This document shows, in pieces, positions 1 to 9,948 of a DNA stretch of 64,000 bases (position 1 is its first letter; each line of letters starts with the position of its first letter). This DNA is from an uncultured Roseburia sp. (GTDB lineage: Bacteria; Bacillota; Clostridia; Lachnospirales; Lachnospiraceae). Below the pieces are notes generated by a model. That model worked only from the letters and a program-made list of their open reading frames with translations, did not search any database and was not told the origin of the DNA. The stretch spans positions 62,001 to 126,000 of the forward strand of contig CAMXSH010000001.1 of NCBI GenBank assembly GCA_947246475.1, written 5' to 3'. Position numbers and translations under genes: made by a program.

Positions 1-2
1 TG

Positions 3-752
3 GCAGGAATCAGGGACATCCTGATTATATCCACGCCGATGGATCTGCCTAATTTTGAGCGTCTTCTTGGAGATGGTTCCCGTCTGGGAATGAATCTGGA
101 ATACAAAGCACAGCCTAGTCCAGATGGGCTGGCGCAGGCATTTTTAATCGGTGAAGAGTTTATTGATGGGGATTCCTGTGCAATGGTACTAGGAGATAAT
201 ATTTTTTATGGAAGTGGGCTCGGCCAGCATCTGCGGAATGCGGCGGCGAGGCAGGAAGGGGCTACTGTATTCGGGTATTATGTGGATGATCCAGAGCGTT
301 TTGGCATTGTGGAGTTTGATAAAAACGGAAAGGCGATATCTATAGAAGAAAAGCCAAAAGTTCCAAAATCAAATTATTGTATAACTGGTTTATATTTTTA
401 CGACAACCGGGTTGTGGAGTTGGCAAAAAGAGTAAAACCCTCGGCGCGGGGGGAACTTGAGATCACAGATTTGAACCGTATGTACCTGGAAGAAGAAAAG
501 TTGAATGTGGTTACATTGGGACGTGGATTTGCCTGGCTGGATACTGGTACTATGGATGCCTTGGCGGATGCCAGTGATTTTGTCCGTGTCATTGAAAAAA
601 GACAGGGAATTATGCTTTCAGCAATAGAAGAAATTTCTTACAAAAATGGATGGATCGACAGAGATAGATTGATCGAGGAAGCCAATGCCTATGGAAATTC
701 CAGCTATGGGAAACATCTGATGCAGGTGGCAAATGGAAAGATCCTGCACTAG
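3..752 (+). CDS. rfbA: Glucose-1-phosphate thymidylyltransferase, 5'-truncated by window edge
   Basis: Open frame continues upstream of the listed ATG (AGIRDILIISTP|MDLPNFERLLGDGSRLGMNLEYKAQPSPDGLAQAF); nucleotidyltransferase motifs GDNIFYG, EEKP, WLDTGT. Confidence 0.93.
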   Translation, partial: AGIRDILIISTPMDLPNFERLLGDGSRLGMNLEYKAQPSPDGLAQAFLIGEEFIDGDSCAMVLGDNIFYGSGLGQHLRNAAARQEGATVFGYYVDDPERFGIVEFDKNGKAISIEEKPKVPKSNYCITGLYFYDNRVVELAKRVKPSARGELEITDLNRMYLEEEKLNVVTLGRGFAWLDTGTMDALADASDFVRVIEKRQGIMLSAIEEISYKNGWIDRDRLIEEANAYGNSSYGKHLMQVANGKILH

Positions 753-860
753 AGCCGTGCTGTATTTCAGAAATATTTACCAGACCTAATTTACTTACAA
801 ATTGTATAATCACCTGAATTCAGGCAAGAATATAGATAAAACTTGAATTGAGGTGATAAA

Positions 861-1574
861 ATGTTTTATAAAGAAAAAGGATTTTATATATCGCTGATCT
901 GCGGGATCGTATGTCTGGTGGCATTTGGTGCGATTTGCATGAATGTTTTCTCGGATAGTGGAAAAGATCAGGGCAATTTATCAGTGGTGCAGGAAACGCC
1001 TATGCCGACGGCTCCGGCAGAGGCGGCAGTGACCCAGGAACCACAGACGGAGGAAACGACTACGGATAATGTAAAATCCGAAGTGAAAAAGAAAACTCCG
1101 GCGCCAACTCCGAAAGCAAAGACTACGATGAAAAAAGTGTCAGCTGAAGACCGGCTTCATTTTGACCAGGAAACGGGACTTTTGTGGCCAGTAGAGGGAG
1201 ATGTTTTGATCGAGTACAGCGCCGATAAAGTGGTATTTTTTCCAACCCTGTCACAGTTTAAGACCAATCCGGCATTGATCATTGGCAGCAAAGTGGGCGA
1301 AGATGTAAAGGCAAGTGCTGCTGGAATTGTGAAACGCATAGAGAAAAATGACGAGACAGGTACAACGGTGACGATGGCGATAGGCGACGATTTTAAAGTG
1401 ATCTACGGTCAGCTGAAAGATGTGACGGTATCAAAAGGAGACGAAGTGAGTGAGGGGCAGGTGATCGGTAAGATTGCCAAGCCTACGAAGTATTATTCCG
1501 TAGAAGGTGCAAATTTATACTATCAGGTGAAGCAAAAGGGAGAGACGATAAATCCACTGGTGCTTCTCCGTTAA
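861..1574 (+). CDS. Membrane-anchored degenerate M23/LytM-like (SpoIIQ-like) protein
   Basis: N-terminal TM, Pro/Thr-rich linker, C-terminal LytM-like fold (VKASAAGIVKRIE...GDEVSEGQVIGKI...LYYQVKQKGETINPLVLL) lacking the usual catalytic His residues. Confidence 0.7.
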   Translation: MFYKEKGFYISLICGIVCLVAFGAICMNVFSDSGKDQGNLSVVQETPMPTAPAEAAVTQEPQTEETTTDNVKSEVKKKTPAPTPKAKTTMKKVSAEDRLHFDQETGLLWPVEGDVLIEYSADKVVFFPTLSQFKTNPALIIGSKVGEDVKASAAGIVKRIEKNDETGTTVTMAIGDDFKVIYGQLKDVTVSKGDEVSEGQVIGKIAKPTKYYSVEGANLYYQVKQKGETINPLVLLR

Positions 1575-1583
1575 CAAATTTTA

Positions 1584-1650
1584 TAAAAAAAGAACGTCCA
1601 TGTGGACGTTCCATTGAAGGGGCGCGTTTCTCAGCCGCCCCTTTTCTTAT
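1584..1650. terminator. Two adjacent hairpins between convergent genes
   Basis: GAACGTCCATGTGGACGTTC and GGGGCG...CGCCCC followed by T-rich sequence. Confidence 0.6.
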
Positions 1651-3052
1651 TGGAAATCTGCTGGAGAACCTGGTGGACGTCAGAATCATCCTTTTCTTTT
1701 AATGCAGTGGTCTGTTCATCATTGATACCCTGTGTAGATTCCCGTTTAAATATGATTTTCATTGTCATGAGAATAAGTTTTATATCGAGCCAGAGAGAAT
1801 AATGTTCAATATAAAATAGATCTAATTTCAGTTTATCGTAAGGAACTGTGTTATATTTTCCATAAATCTGGGCAAAGCCTGTAAGACCTGCTTTAACACG
1901 CATACGAAATTCAAACTCTGGCATTTCCCTGCAATAGTCTTCAATGATCTCCGGGCGCTCAGGCCTCGGTCCCACAAAAGACATATTACCCCTCAAAATA
2001 TTAAAAAGCTGAGGCAGCTCATCAATCCTGGTAGAGCGTATCAGTTTTCCTACTGGGGTGATGCGCGTGTCATGGGAGGAAGCTAATTTGGCAACACCAT
2101 CTTTTTCGGCATCTTCGATCATGGAACGGAATTTGATGATAGAAAAAATCCGACCCTCCCGGGTGCAGCGGGTCTGCCGGTAAAGTATGCTCCCTCCGTC
2201 GTAGAGCTTGATAGCAGCGGCAGTAATGAGCATGATCGGAGAAGAAAGCAGGATCATTGGTATCGAGAGAAAGATATCCAGTGCCCGCTTCATAAAGCGC
2301 TGATCAAAGCTCAGAGAATATCCTTTGGCAAGAAGAAAGGGGGTGTCAAAAATATGAATCCGGTCGCTGCCCATCATTATGATATCGGATATCTTGGGGA
2401 TGACATATGCCCGGATACCATTGCCATAACAAAATTTAAGTACATCATTTCTTTGATGGGAAGGAATATCTCCAATGATCACGGCTTCAAAATCTTTTAC
2501 TTTCCTGGCGATAGCCTCCATTCCCTCATTTACATTAATGGCGTCATGAATGGCATATTTATCACGCCGTTCTTCTACTTTATAAACAAGGTCCGTAGCA
2601 GGACGGTCTCCGTAGATAAGAAGAATTTTCCAGGATTTAAAAATGCGCCCATAAATCCGTCCTGCCAGAAATGTCCATAGAGTTGTAATCACAAAATCAC
2701 CCATGGTCATAAAGAGCATGGGGACTAAGTTGACAAAACGAAATGCCAGCAGGGAAATGATAATATACGTGATCAGATTTGAGATTAATATGGAAAGATA
2801 TTGGGATAAAATAACCTCAATGCGACGTAATTGACCTATTTTCATTGCGCCGTACATACGGGTAAAGAAAATGAGGAAAACGGCATATAGGATGATGACG
2901 ACATAGTTTCCTCTTCGGTAAAATCGAAAAGTGTACATGGTTTCCGCAAAATAGTGATACCAGAAATAAGAAAACAGTACCGTCATCAAAATGATATTCA
3001 GCAGGGATAAAAAGAACAGAATTGTCTTTTTATATGGATCAAAGTTTCTCAT
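1631..3052 (-). CDS. Polyprenyl glycosylphosphotransferase (exopolysaccharide sugar transferase)
   Basis: Multiple TMs plus C-terminal sugar-transferase domain: KRALDIFLSIPMILLSSPIML, IIKFRSM, RIDELPQLFNILRGNMSFVGPRPERPE. Confidence 0.93.
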   Translation of the reverse strand: MRNFDPYKKTILFFLSLLNIILMTVLFSYFWYHYFAETMYTFRFYRRGNYVVIILYAVFLIFFTRMYGAMKIGQLRRIEVILSQYLSILISNLITYIIISLLAFRFVNLVPMLFMTMGDFVITTLWTFLAGRIYGRIFKSWKILLIYGDRPATDLVYKVEERRDKYAIHDAINVNEGMEAIARKVKDFEAVIIGDIPSHQRNDVLKFCYGNGIRAYVIPKISDIIMMGSDRIHIFDTPFLLAKGYSLSFDQRFMKRALDIFLSIPMILLSSPIMLITAAAIKLYDGGSILYRQTRCTREGRIFSIIKFRSMIEDAEKDGVAKLASSHDTRITPVGKLIRSTRIDELPQLFNILRGNMSFVGPRPERPEIIEDYCREMPEFEFRMRVKAGLTGFAQIYGKYNTVPYDKLKLDLFYIEHYSLWLDIKLILMTMKIIFKRESTQGINDEQTTALKEKDDSDVHQVLQQISNKKRGG

Positions 3053-3082
3053 GGTACACCTCTGTTTTCATGTTAGTATTTA

Positions 3083-4990
3083 TTATTGCCGGTCGCCTGA
3101 CCGGATGATGCGGTTTACCGCATATCCGGTGCCCAGTAAGGTCCAATAGATCACCTGTGTACCGATGATCGTATCATTGGTAATACCCGATACGGCGAAG
3201 GAGAAGATCCCCACCAGGAGTCCAAGTCCAATCATATCGATGCTGCGGTATTGTCTCCTGCGCCAGAAGATACGGATTCCGCTTATTATATAGAGAACCC
3301 ATAGCCCAGCGTATGCCAGCGCAGACAGTCCGCCTGTTTGTATATAGATCTGAAGAAAGGCATTATGAGGCTTATCTACAAGAGTAGTAGTGTCGCCCAC
3401 ACGCTTAGATCCGACAAAGTCGTCGTTTGGAAAGGCAATAATAAAAGCATTTGGCCCGATTCCCTTAAACCAATAGTCCTTCATCAGAGGGATGGTCCGG
3501 GACCAGATAAATCCACGACGGTTTGCGATATTCTGATAATCTTCAAAACCAAAGCTCTCCACTTCATGAAGTCGGGTAAATTTACCAAAGGGAGTATAGT
3601 ATCTCCATTTGCCATCTTTAAAAACAAAAGTCCAGGAGATGCTGTTGGGAGCATCGATTAGTTTAAATCCAGAATAAACCTGGTTTTCAATACTAAAATT
3701 ATTAATATTCAGTGTAAGCATAGAAAAACGTTTGTCGGAAAAAGTATATTTACCCTGTTCAGCTGTCTGCTGAATATTGATCGGTTTCTTAGAGTCGTCA
3801 TAGGCGGTAATGGTAAACTGACCATTTGCATCTACCTTTGGAGCCAGAGTAAAATGTGTGTCATTCCGCAGTGTAATATCCAGTTCATCCGCTTTATTAT
3901 TGACGATAGAAGCGACATTTCTTGTATCGTTTCCTCCTTCAAGCAGTTTGCTGATGGTATTCTGGACGTAACTGCTCTGGAAAGAGAAGATTCCTGCGGT
4001 GACCAGAACAGCTGCAGCACACAGACCGATGATAAGCCCTTTTTTACTTTTTTTATGGGACTGACTGTTGGAATCGGATGGATCTTCTATTTCCGGGCGT
4101 CTTCCCCAGAATACACCAGAAAGGATCAGGAACAGTGCCAGTAATACGCCCGCTGCAACGGAAATGATACCAGCAGAGGAAGAAGAGCCAACCAGTGTTC
4201 TGACCAATCCAATGACTATCAATGCACCTGCTATTTTGGCTAAAATAGCTTTGTTCCTGTCTTCTGATGCCCGAAGAAAGATAAACGCTGCGGAAACAGG
4301 TAGGATCAGTGCTATATAAGGACCGACGTAGTTAGGATTGTTAAAAGAAAGGATAACGTTGGATACTCCCTCTTTAAAGTCGATGCCCTCTACGTCACTT
4401 TGGCTTGTGATGATATTCTGCACCCATTTCCAGCTGAGAGGATTGTGTCCCAGTGTCTGCAGGACACCCATCAGCGCCAGAATACCGGTGGTAATCATAA
4501 GAAATTTAATGGTGAGCAAGCCCCGTTTTTCAGAGTTGATGAAAAGATATGCGTACATGAACAGCATTCCATAACCCAGAAGAACCCACATCGTCTGCCA
4601 CTGTCCATATCCCCCTCCGTGAAAAGCGAGATTTGTGTACTGGCTGAAAAGGGAAGAGATTATGACCATGATCAGGTATACTGCCAATAGTATAACAACT
4701 TTCAGATCTACATTTTCAAAAAGCCGTTTCTTTTTCTGCATTTTGCCGTATTCGCTAAAGCCAATGACAGCAGCGGATATGGCACCCATGATGATGACCA
4801 GGATGCCTTTGGCATATTCAAAAGAATCAATTTGATTGAGTTCTGTGTTGTTAAACCATGGAAATTTGCTGAATTCCGTCTGATAATCCTTGGTTAGTAT
4901 GACCAGAGGAATCAGACATAGCGCGATCAGAACGGGAAACAGCGCCTGTATATCTTTTTTTGTTGTATCTTCTTTTTGTACTGTTTTCAT
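3083..4990 (-). CDS. O-antigen ligase/polymerase (Wzy/WaaL-type) membrane protein
   Basis: Many TM segments, large extracytoplasmic loop, GIGPNAFIIAFP...DKPHNAFLQIYIQTG motif. Confidence 0.85.
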   Translation of the reverse strand: MKTVQKEDTTKKDIQALFPVLIALCLIPLVILTKDYQTEFSKFPWFNNTELNQIDSFEYAKGILVIIMGAISAAVIGFSEYGKMQKKKRLFENVDLKVVILLAVYLIMVIISSLFSQYTNLAFHGGGYGQWQTMWVLLGYGMLFMYAYLFINSEKRGLLTIKFLMITTGILALMGVLQTLGHNPLSWKWVQNIITSQSDVEGIDFKEGVSNVILSFNNPNYVGPYIALILPVSAAFIFLRASEDRNKAILAKIAGALIVIGLVRTLVGSSSSAGIISVAAGVLLALFLILSGVFWGRRPEIEDPSDSNSQSHKKSKKGLIIGLCAAAVLVTAGIFSFQSSYVQNTISKLLEGGNDTRNVASIVNNKADELDITLRNDTHFTLAPKVDANGQFTITAYDDSKKPINIQQTAEQGKYTFSDKRFSMLTLNINNFSIENQVYSGFKLIDAPNSISWTFVFKDGKWRYYTPFGKFTRLHEVESFGFEDYQNIANRRGFIWSRTIPLMKDYWFKGIGPNAFIIAFPNDDFVGSKRVGDTTTLVDKPHNAFLQIYIQTGGLSALAYAGLWVLYIISGIRIFWRRRQYRSIDMIGLGLLVGIFSFAVSGITNDTIIGTQVIYWTLLGTGYAVNRIIRSGDRQ

Positions 4991-5084
4991 ACTTTAATTG
5001 CCCCTTTTTGATTTTGTATACAAAGATATCATACTATATTTGTCTTTGTTTATCTACTATTTTTTAAAAAAATAACCAATAAAG

Positions 5085-5127
5085 AAAAATGCTTAAAATC
5101 ATTTAAAAATGATTTTAAGCATTTTTT
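5085..5127. terminator. Intrinsic terminator
   Basis: AAAAATGCTTAAAATCAT / ATGATTTTAAGCATTTTT perfect hairpin with T tract. Confidence 0.8.
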
Positions 5128-5164
5128 TATTAGATAAAACCTCGTATGTTGTATATGCTGTGAT

Positions 5165-6868
5165 TTAAGAATGCCATATTGCAGCCGCATCCATAAAGGA
5201 ATAGTAGGAGGCTTTTGGGTCATTGATAGACTTTCCGAAAAGAAGAGGCTTTGTATCTGCTTTCCAGGAACATTTATCATAAAGTCCCCAGATCGTCACG
5301 CCAGCGATTCCTTTTTGATTTTTGGTGTGGTCCAGATTTTTTTGCTTGGAGACGATCATTTCCATCAAGCTCTTTATATAGTCTGCCTGGTCTTCGTCGG
5401 TCTGTCCCAGATCCATATATGCCCAGTTATCCCATCCATGGGAATCCTGGGTGCCGGTTTTACCGTAGTTGGTGGAGACATCCAGCTCGGAGATGCTGAC
5501 CTCAAGTCCTGTATTCAGAAACTTATCCAGAGTTTCGCCATAGCCCTCTATGGTTGGATAATCCACACAAAGATGGCTCTGCATACCGATACCTCCACAG
5601 ATGTTGACCGTTTTTCCGTTTTTATCTGTAGCATCCTGGTTGATAAAGTTTACGAGAGAAACGATATCATCGGCGCAATCGTAGGTATTGTAGTCGTTGT
5701 AATATAGAACAACTTTATCCTGCACACCATAGCTCTCCAGTTCATCATAGGCAATCTCGAATGCTTTCTTCAGATAGGATGGCTCCAGTCCCATATCGCC
5801 ATATACGTCATGCCAGGTAATATTCGTGGCGTCGTGGGTGCGGTGTATATATTCATTGACCATATCCCATGCATAGACCAGTGTTCCAGCAGACCCGGTT
5901 AATTCTTTTTCTTTATCCATAACATGGCGCATAACATTTCTCACGAAGAACTCCAGTCTCGCATCCATGACTTCAGGTGTCACTTTCTGGTTACCAGAAT
6001 AATTTTTAACAAAGAATTCTACAGGTGTCTGCTGATGCCATACGAAAGTGTGGCCACGCATCTGAAGTCCCTCTTTTTTCAGCGTCTCCAGTGTACTGTC
6101 AACGGTATCGAGGTTTAAGACAGGTACCATTGATTCAGGATAGTTCTCAGGGATATAATAGCCCATTTTTTTTGCCTCATTGAGGGTGAGCGTTTGAACT
6201 CCTATACCCCAGGCACTGAGTATCGCATCTGGCTTCATCTCATTTTCCAGTGTGATGCTGTTGAAATTCTCATTAATAAAATCCAGTGTGCCGCGGGTTC
6301 TCAGCTGATCTTTCTTCTCATCATATCCATAGTAGTTCGCACAGGTACCCATGTATTTGAAAATGCCATCATAAGCTTCCAGAATATTTGATGGTTCCTG
6401 CCACGGCTTATTACTGCCTGCTGGAGGCTGGGATACGGAAGGTGTTCCAGCTGGAGGAAGTGATGTTGCAGCAGCGGTATGTTTCGGAGTGGTGGCAGGT
6501 TTCTTGACTTTTTTAACTGTAACGTTAACAACAGCTGAAACCGGTTTTTTCTTTGATTTCAGATAGATCTTTGCTGTTACTTTTGTAGTGCCGGTCTTTT
6601 TTCCTTTGATACTGGCGGCGAGCTTTCCGCTCTTTTTGACAGTAACAATCTTTTTATTTTTTGCCTTCCAGGTGATCTTCTTCAATTGCTTTTTCTTAAC
6701 GTTCTTAACTTGAACTTTTTTTGATTTGCCAAGGTTCAGAGATATCTTTTTGACACTCAGCTTTGGCTTCGCAGCGGCTTCTGTCTGAGAAGCCTGAGTA
6801 CAGGGTAACACTGCCGAGAGTAAAAGTGTGCCTGCCATCAGCAATGCAATGTGTTGTTTTCGTTTCAT
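5165..6868 (-). CDS. Secreted GH10 endo-1,4-beta-xylanase with Lys-rich Ig-like N-terminal module
   Basis: Signal peptide; Ig-like region KKISLNLGKSKKVQVKNVKKKQ...; GH10 motifs WDMVNEYIHRT and ISELDVS. Confidence 0.93.
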   Translation of the reverse strand: MKRKQHIALLMAGTLLLSAVLPCTQASQTEAAAKPKLSVKKISLNLGKSKKVQVKNVKKKQLKKITWKAKNKKIVTVKKSGKLAASIKGKKTGTTKVTAKIYLKSKKKPVSAVVNVTVKKVKKPATTPKHTAAATSLPPAGTPSVSQPPAGSNKPWQEPSNILEAYDGIFKYMGTCANYYGYDEKKDQLRTRGTLDFINENFNSITLENEMKPDAILSAWGIGVQTLTLNEAKKMGYYIPENYPESMVPVLNLDTVDSTLETLKKEGLQMRGHTFVWHQQTPVEFFVKNYSGNQKVTPEVMDARLEFFVRNVMRHVMDKEKELTGSAGTLVYAWDMVNEYIHRTHDATNITWHDVYGDMGLEPSYLKKAFEIAYDELESYGVQDKVVLYYNDYNTYDCADDIVSLVNFINQDATDKNGKTVNICGGIGMQSHLCVDYPTIEGYGETLDKFLNTGLEVSISELDVSTNYGKTGTQDSHGWDNWAYMDLGQTDEDQADYIKSLMEMIVSKQKNLDHTKNQKGIAGVTIWGLYDKCSWKADTKPLLFGKSINDPKASYYSFMDAAAIWHS

Positions 6869-6897
6869 GATAACCTCCTTAAGTTATATTGATATAG

Positions 6898-8544
6898 TTA
6901 TGATTGATACCATACTTCCGCTGCATTTAAAAACTCATCAAAGGATGGTTTTGGATCGTTGATGGAAGTATCAAACAGTGTAGGACGGCTGTTTCCTTTC
7001 TGCTGGAAACCACCTCTCCAGGAAACACTGTCGCAGAGCCCCCAGATGGTGAGACTGGTGATTCCCTTTGGATTGACTGTTTTGTCCAGGTGTTTCTGGG
7101 TATCTATGACCATTTCCATAAAGTCCCGGACATAAGCTGCCTGGTCTTCGTCAGTTTGTCCTTCATCTTTATAATCATATGCTGACTTGTGATCCCAGTT
7201 GATGGTTACGTCCAGCTCAGTGATCTGGATCTCCAGACCGGTCTCCAGGAACATATCCAATGCCTTTTTGTAGACATCGAGGGTTGGGCGGTCTACGTCT
7301 AAGTGGGTCTGCATTCCGATACCGCTGCAGATATAGGTTTCTTCATCCTCGTTGATATAATCCACGAGTTTCACAAGCTGATCTGCATTGAAATAGGTGT
7401 CATAGTCATTGTAGAACAAAGTCACCTTATCCTGTGCCTCATAATTTACCAGCTGCTCATAGGCAAGTTTATATGCTTTCTTTACATAGGTAGGTTTCAG
7501 ATTCTGTTCACCGTATACCGAAGTCCAGGTGGTGATATTGCCGGCATAGCCGTGGTGAAGATATTCGTTTACCACATCCCAGGCGTAAACAATGCTTCCA
7601 GCCTCTCCGGTCAGTTCTATTTCTTTTTCCATGACATGGGACATAACGGTGGAAATGTAAAATTCCAGTCTCGCGTCCATTACCTCTTTGGTGACAACAC
7701 TCGATCCATCTTTGTAATCCTTAACAAAGAACCACTGTGGAGTCTGGCTGTGCCAGAGCAGGGTGTGGCCCCGCATCTTTAGACCATTGTCGTATGCGGT
7801 TTCAAGGGATTTGTCCAACTGTGAAAAATTGAGCTGGGGTACATAGGTTTCTGTATATGTATCTGGAAGGATGTATCCTTTTTCCTTTGCCTGCTTTTTG
7901 GAAATGGGAGTAGCCCAAAAGCCCAGCAGGGAATTGGGTTTCATCTCATTTTCAAGGGTAAAGCTGTTATAATGTTTTTTTACATGGCTCATTGTTTGGG
8001 CATCCTGAAGCTGCCAGCTGTTAAGGCAGTTTCCAAGGTATGGGAAAATGTCGCTGTATTTCCCTAAAATGCTATTAGGATCCGGTGTTGGAACCGGCGT
8101 CGGTGTCTCTGTAAGCGGTGGAGTAATAACTGGTGCTGGGACTGGAGTTGCAGGGGGTGTATTCGTCGGAACGGGTGTTTTTTTCGATGAATCGATATTC
8201 TTTGACTGCTGGACCGTCACTTTACATTTTAAGGTAGTAGTTTTTTTGCCTTTTTTAACCCGGCAGGTGATCACAGCGTTTCCGCGTTTTACCCCAGTAA
8301 TTTTACAGCCATATTTTCCGCTGGCTTTTACCCTGGCGGTCTTTTTTTTGCTGCTCTTCCAGCTGACCTTTGCCTTAGAAGCGTTTTTAACTTTTAAAGT
8401 TACTGTTTTACCGGTTTTTACGCTAAGCCTGCTTTTTGAAAGTTTTGGTTTTTTGGCTGCACCCTCTGCCCCGGCGGGAACCATAAGTGTGATGCACAGC
8501 GCTGCTGTAAGTACCCCGGCTGCTGTTTTTTTGAATCCTGTCAT
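6898..8544 (-). CDS. Secreted GH10 endo-1,4-beta-xylanase with Lys-rich Ig-like N-terminal module
   Basis: Signal peptide, BIG2-like domain, Pro/Thr linker; GH10 motifs WDVVNEYLHHG and ITELDVT; paralogue of the adjacent gene. Confidence 0.93.
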   Translation of the reverse strand: MTGFKKTAAGVLTAALCITLMVPAGAEGAAKKPKLSKSRLSVKTGKTVTLKVKNASKAKVSWKSSKKKTARVKASGKYGCKITGVKRGNAVITCRVKKGKKTTTLKCKVTVQQSKNIDSSKKTPVPTNTPPATPVPAPVITPPLTETPTPVPTPDPNSILGKYSDIFPYLGNCLNSWQLQDAQTMSHVKKHYNSFTLENEMKPNSLLGFWATPISKKQAKEKGYILPDTYTETYVPQLNFSQLDKSLETAYDNGLKMRGHTLLWHSQTPQWFFVKDYKDGSSVVTKEVMDARLEFYISTVMSHVMEKEIELTGEAGSIVYAWDVVNEYLHHGYAGNITTWTSVYGEQNLKPTYVKKAYKLAYEQLVNYEAQDKVTLFYNDYDTYFNADQLVKLVDYINEDEETYICSGIGMQTHLDVDRPTLDVYKKALDMFLETGLEIQITELDVTINWDHKSAYDYKDEGQTDEDQAAYVRDFMEMVIDTQKHLDKTVNPKGITSLTIWGLCDSVSWRGGFQQKGNSRPTLFDTSINDPKPSFDEFLNAAEVWYQS

Positions 8545-8578
8545 TTTCCTTCTCCTTTAATTTTTTATTGAAATATGA

Positions 8579-9196
8579 TCAATCTGCTACAGATTGTACG
8601 TAGTTTTTGATACATTCAACTGTTTTGTCGATGCCGATGCGGTCACTGCGAAGTGCCAGGTCATAATTAAAAAGATTATCCCATCGCTCCCCAGCGTGAT
8701 AGCGGTAATAATTTCCCCGGCTTTTGTCTTTTTTGGATACAGTCTCGGCAGCATTTTCCGGCGAGAGCTGATCGATTTCAACGGAGCGCTGGATACGAAA
8801 ATCAAGGTTGGCACTTATGAATACATTTACTATATCATCTAAATCTTTCAAAATGTAGTCAGCGCACCTTCCAACGATCACACATGCACCTTCTTCTGCC
8901 ACTTTCCGGATCACGTTGGATTGTGCCAGGAATATCCTGTCATCTAAAGAAAGTCCGGCAAATCCGGTATCCTGACTGGTGAATACGTTCATCCCCATGG
9001 CAATGGAGTAAAGAAGACTGTTTGTCGCCTTATCTTCTACGGATTCAAAAGCGGCCTCTGAAAAACCAGTTTCTTTGGCGGCCCTGGAAATGATCTCGTT
9101 GTCGTAAAATGGAATCCCCAGCTGTTCAGCAAGTTTTTTTCCAATTTCACGTCCTCCGCTTCCATATTGTCTGCTGATCGTGATTACTGTTTTCAT
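8579..9196 (-). CDS. Cytidylate kinase-like family protein
   Basis: MKTVITISRQYGSGGREIGKKLAEQLGIPFYDNEII P-loop; VIVGRCADYIL; RKYYRYHAGE-like C-terminus. Confidence 0.88.
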   Translation of the reverse strand: MKTVITISRQYGSGGREIGKKLAEQLGIPFYDNEIISRAAKETGFSEAAFESVEDKATNSLLYSIAMGMNVFTSQDTGFAGLSLDDRIFLAQSNVIRKVAEEGACVIVGRCADYILKDLDDIVNVFISANLDFRIQRSVEIDQLSPENAAETVSKKDKSRGNYYRYHAGERWDNLFNYDLALRSDRIGIDKTVECIKNYVQSVAD

Positions 9197-9379
9197 TAAA
9201 AATCACCATGCCTTTCTATTAATTTAGAACAAATCTTTAAAAATTCATAACTGATATTTTAATTATACAAAATTTTTCACGGAAATACTAGTGGATTCTT
9301 TGAAAAATAACTTGTCATATCCCAGAAAAGTATTATAATTAAACTTGAAAAAAGACAGGAAAGGGTTCAGGTGAAGAAT

Positions 9380-9757
9380 ATGAAAAAAATAATAGCTACG
9401 AAACAGGCTCCGGCAGCAATCGGTCCGTATTCACAGGCAGTTGAAGTAAATGGCTTGATCTTTACATCCGGTGTAATACCGATTATACCTGAAACAGGAC
9501 AACTTGTGGAAGGGGGTATTGAAGCGCAGGCGGAACAGGCGGTCAGCAATCTGGCAGCGCTGATCAAAGCTTCAGGCGCCAGCCTTGAAAATACGGTGAA
9601 AACTACAGTTTTTATTAAAAATATGGATGATTTTGCTCTGGTAAATGAAATCTATGCAAAATATTTTACAAAAGATTTTCCAGCACGTTCCTGTGTGGAG
9701 GTGGCACGACTACCTAAAGATGTACTGATCGAGATTGAAGCGGTTGTTGAAAAATAG
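9380..9757 (+). CDS. ridA: RidA family reactive intermediate/imine deaminase
   Basis: APAAIGPYSQAVEVNGLIFTSGVIP...PARSCVEVARLPKDVLIEIEAVV; GTG start at 9371 is an alternative. Confidence 0.93.
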   Translation: MKKIIATKQAPAAIGPYSQAVEVNGLIFTSGVIPIIPETGQLVEGGIEAQAEQAVSNLAALIKASGASLENTVKTTVFIKNMDDFALVNEIYAKYFTKDFPARSCVEVARLPKDVLIEIEAVVEK

Positions 9758-9948
9758 AAGAACTGATTTACTGGAAGAATGAGGAATGCCGATAAATCGG
9801 TAATTTTCTTGACAAGGCGGTATAATGTTGGTATACTTAAAATCTGGATGTAATATTTTTGTAATAAATTATTAAAAAATATTAAGATATTAAGAATAAC
9901 TTAGGAGAGTTTCATTATCTGTTTAGAGTACATACTGGAGGGAATAAC

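Noticed and set aside
9770-9948. Leader of the NlpC/P60 gene as a ydaO-type c-di-AMP riboswitch
   Set aside because: Segment is A/T-rich and lacks any recognisable conserved aptamer sequence.
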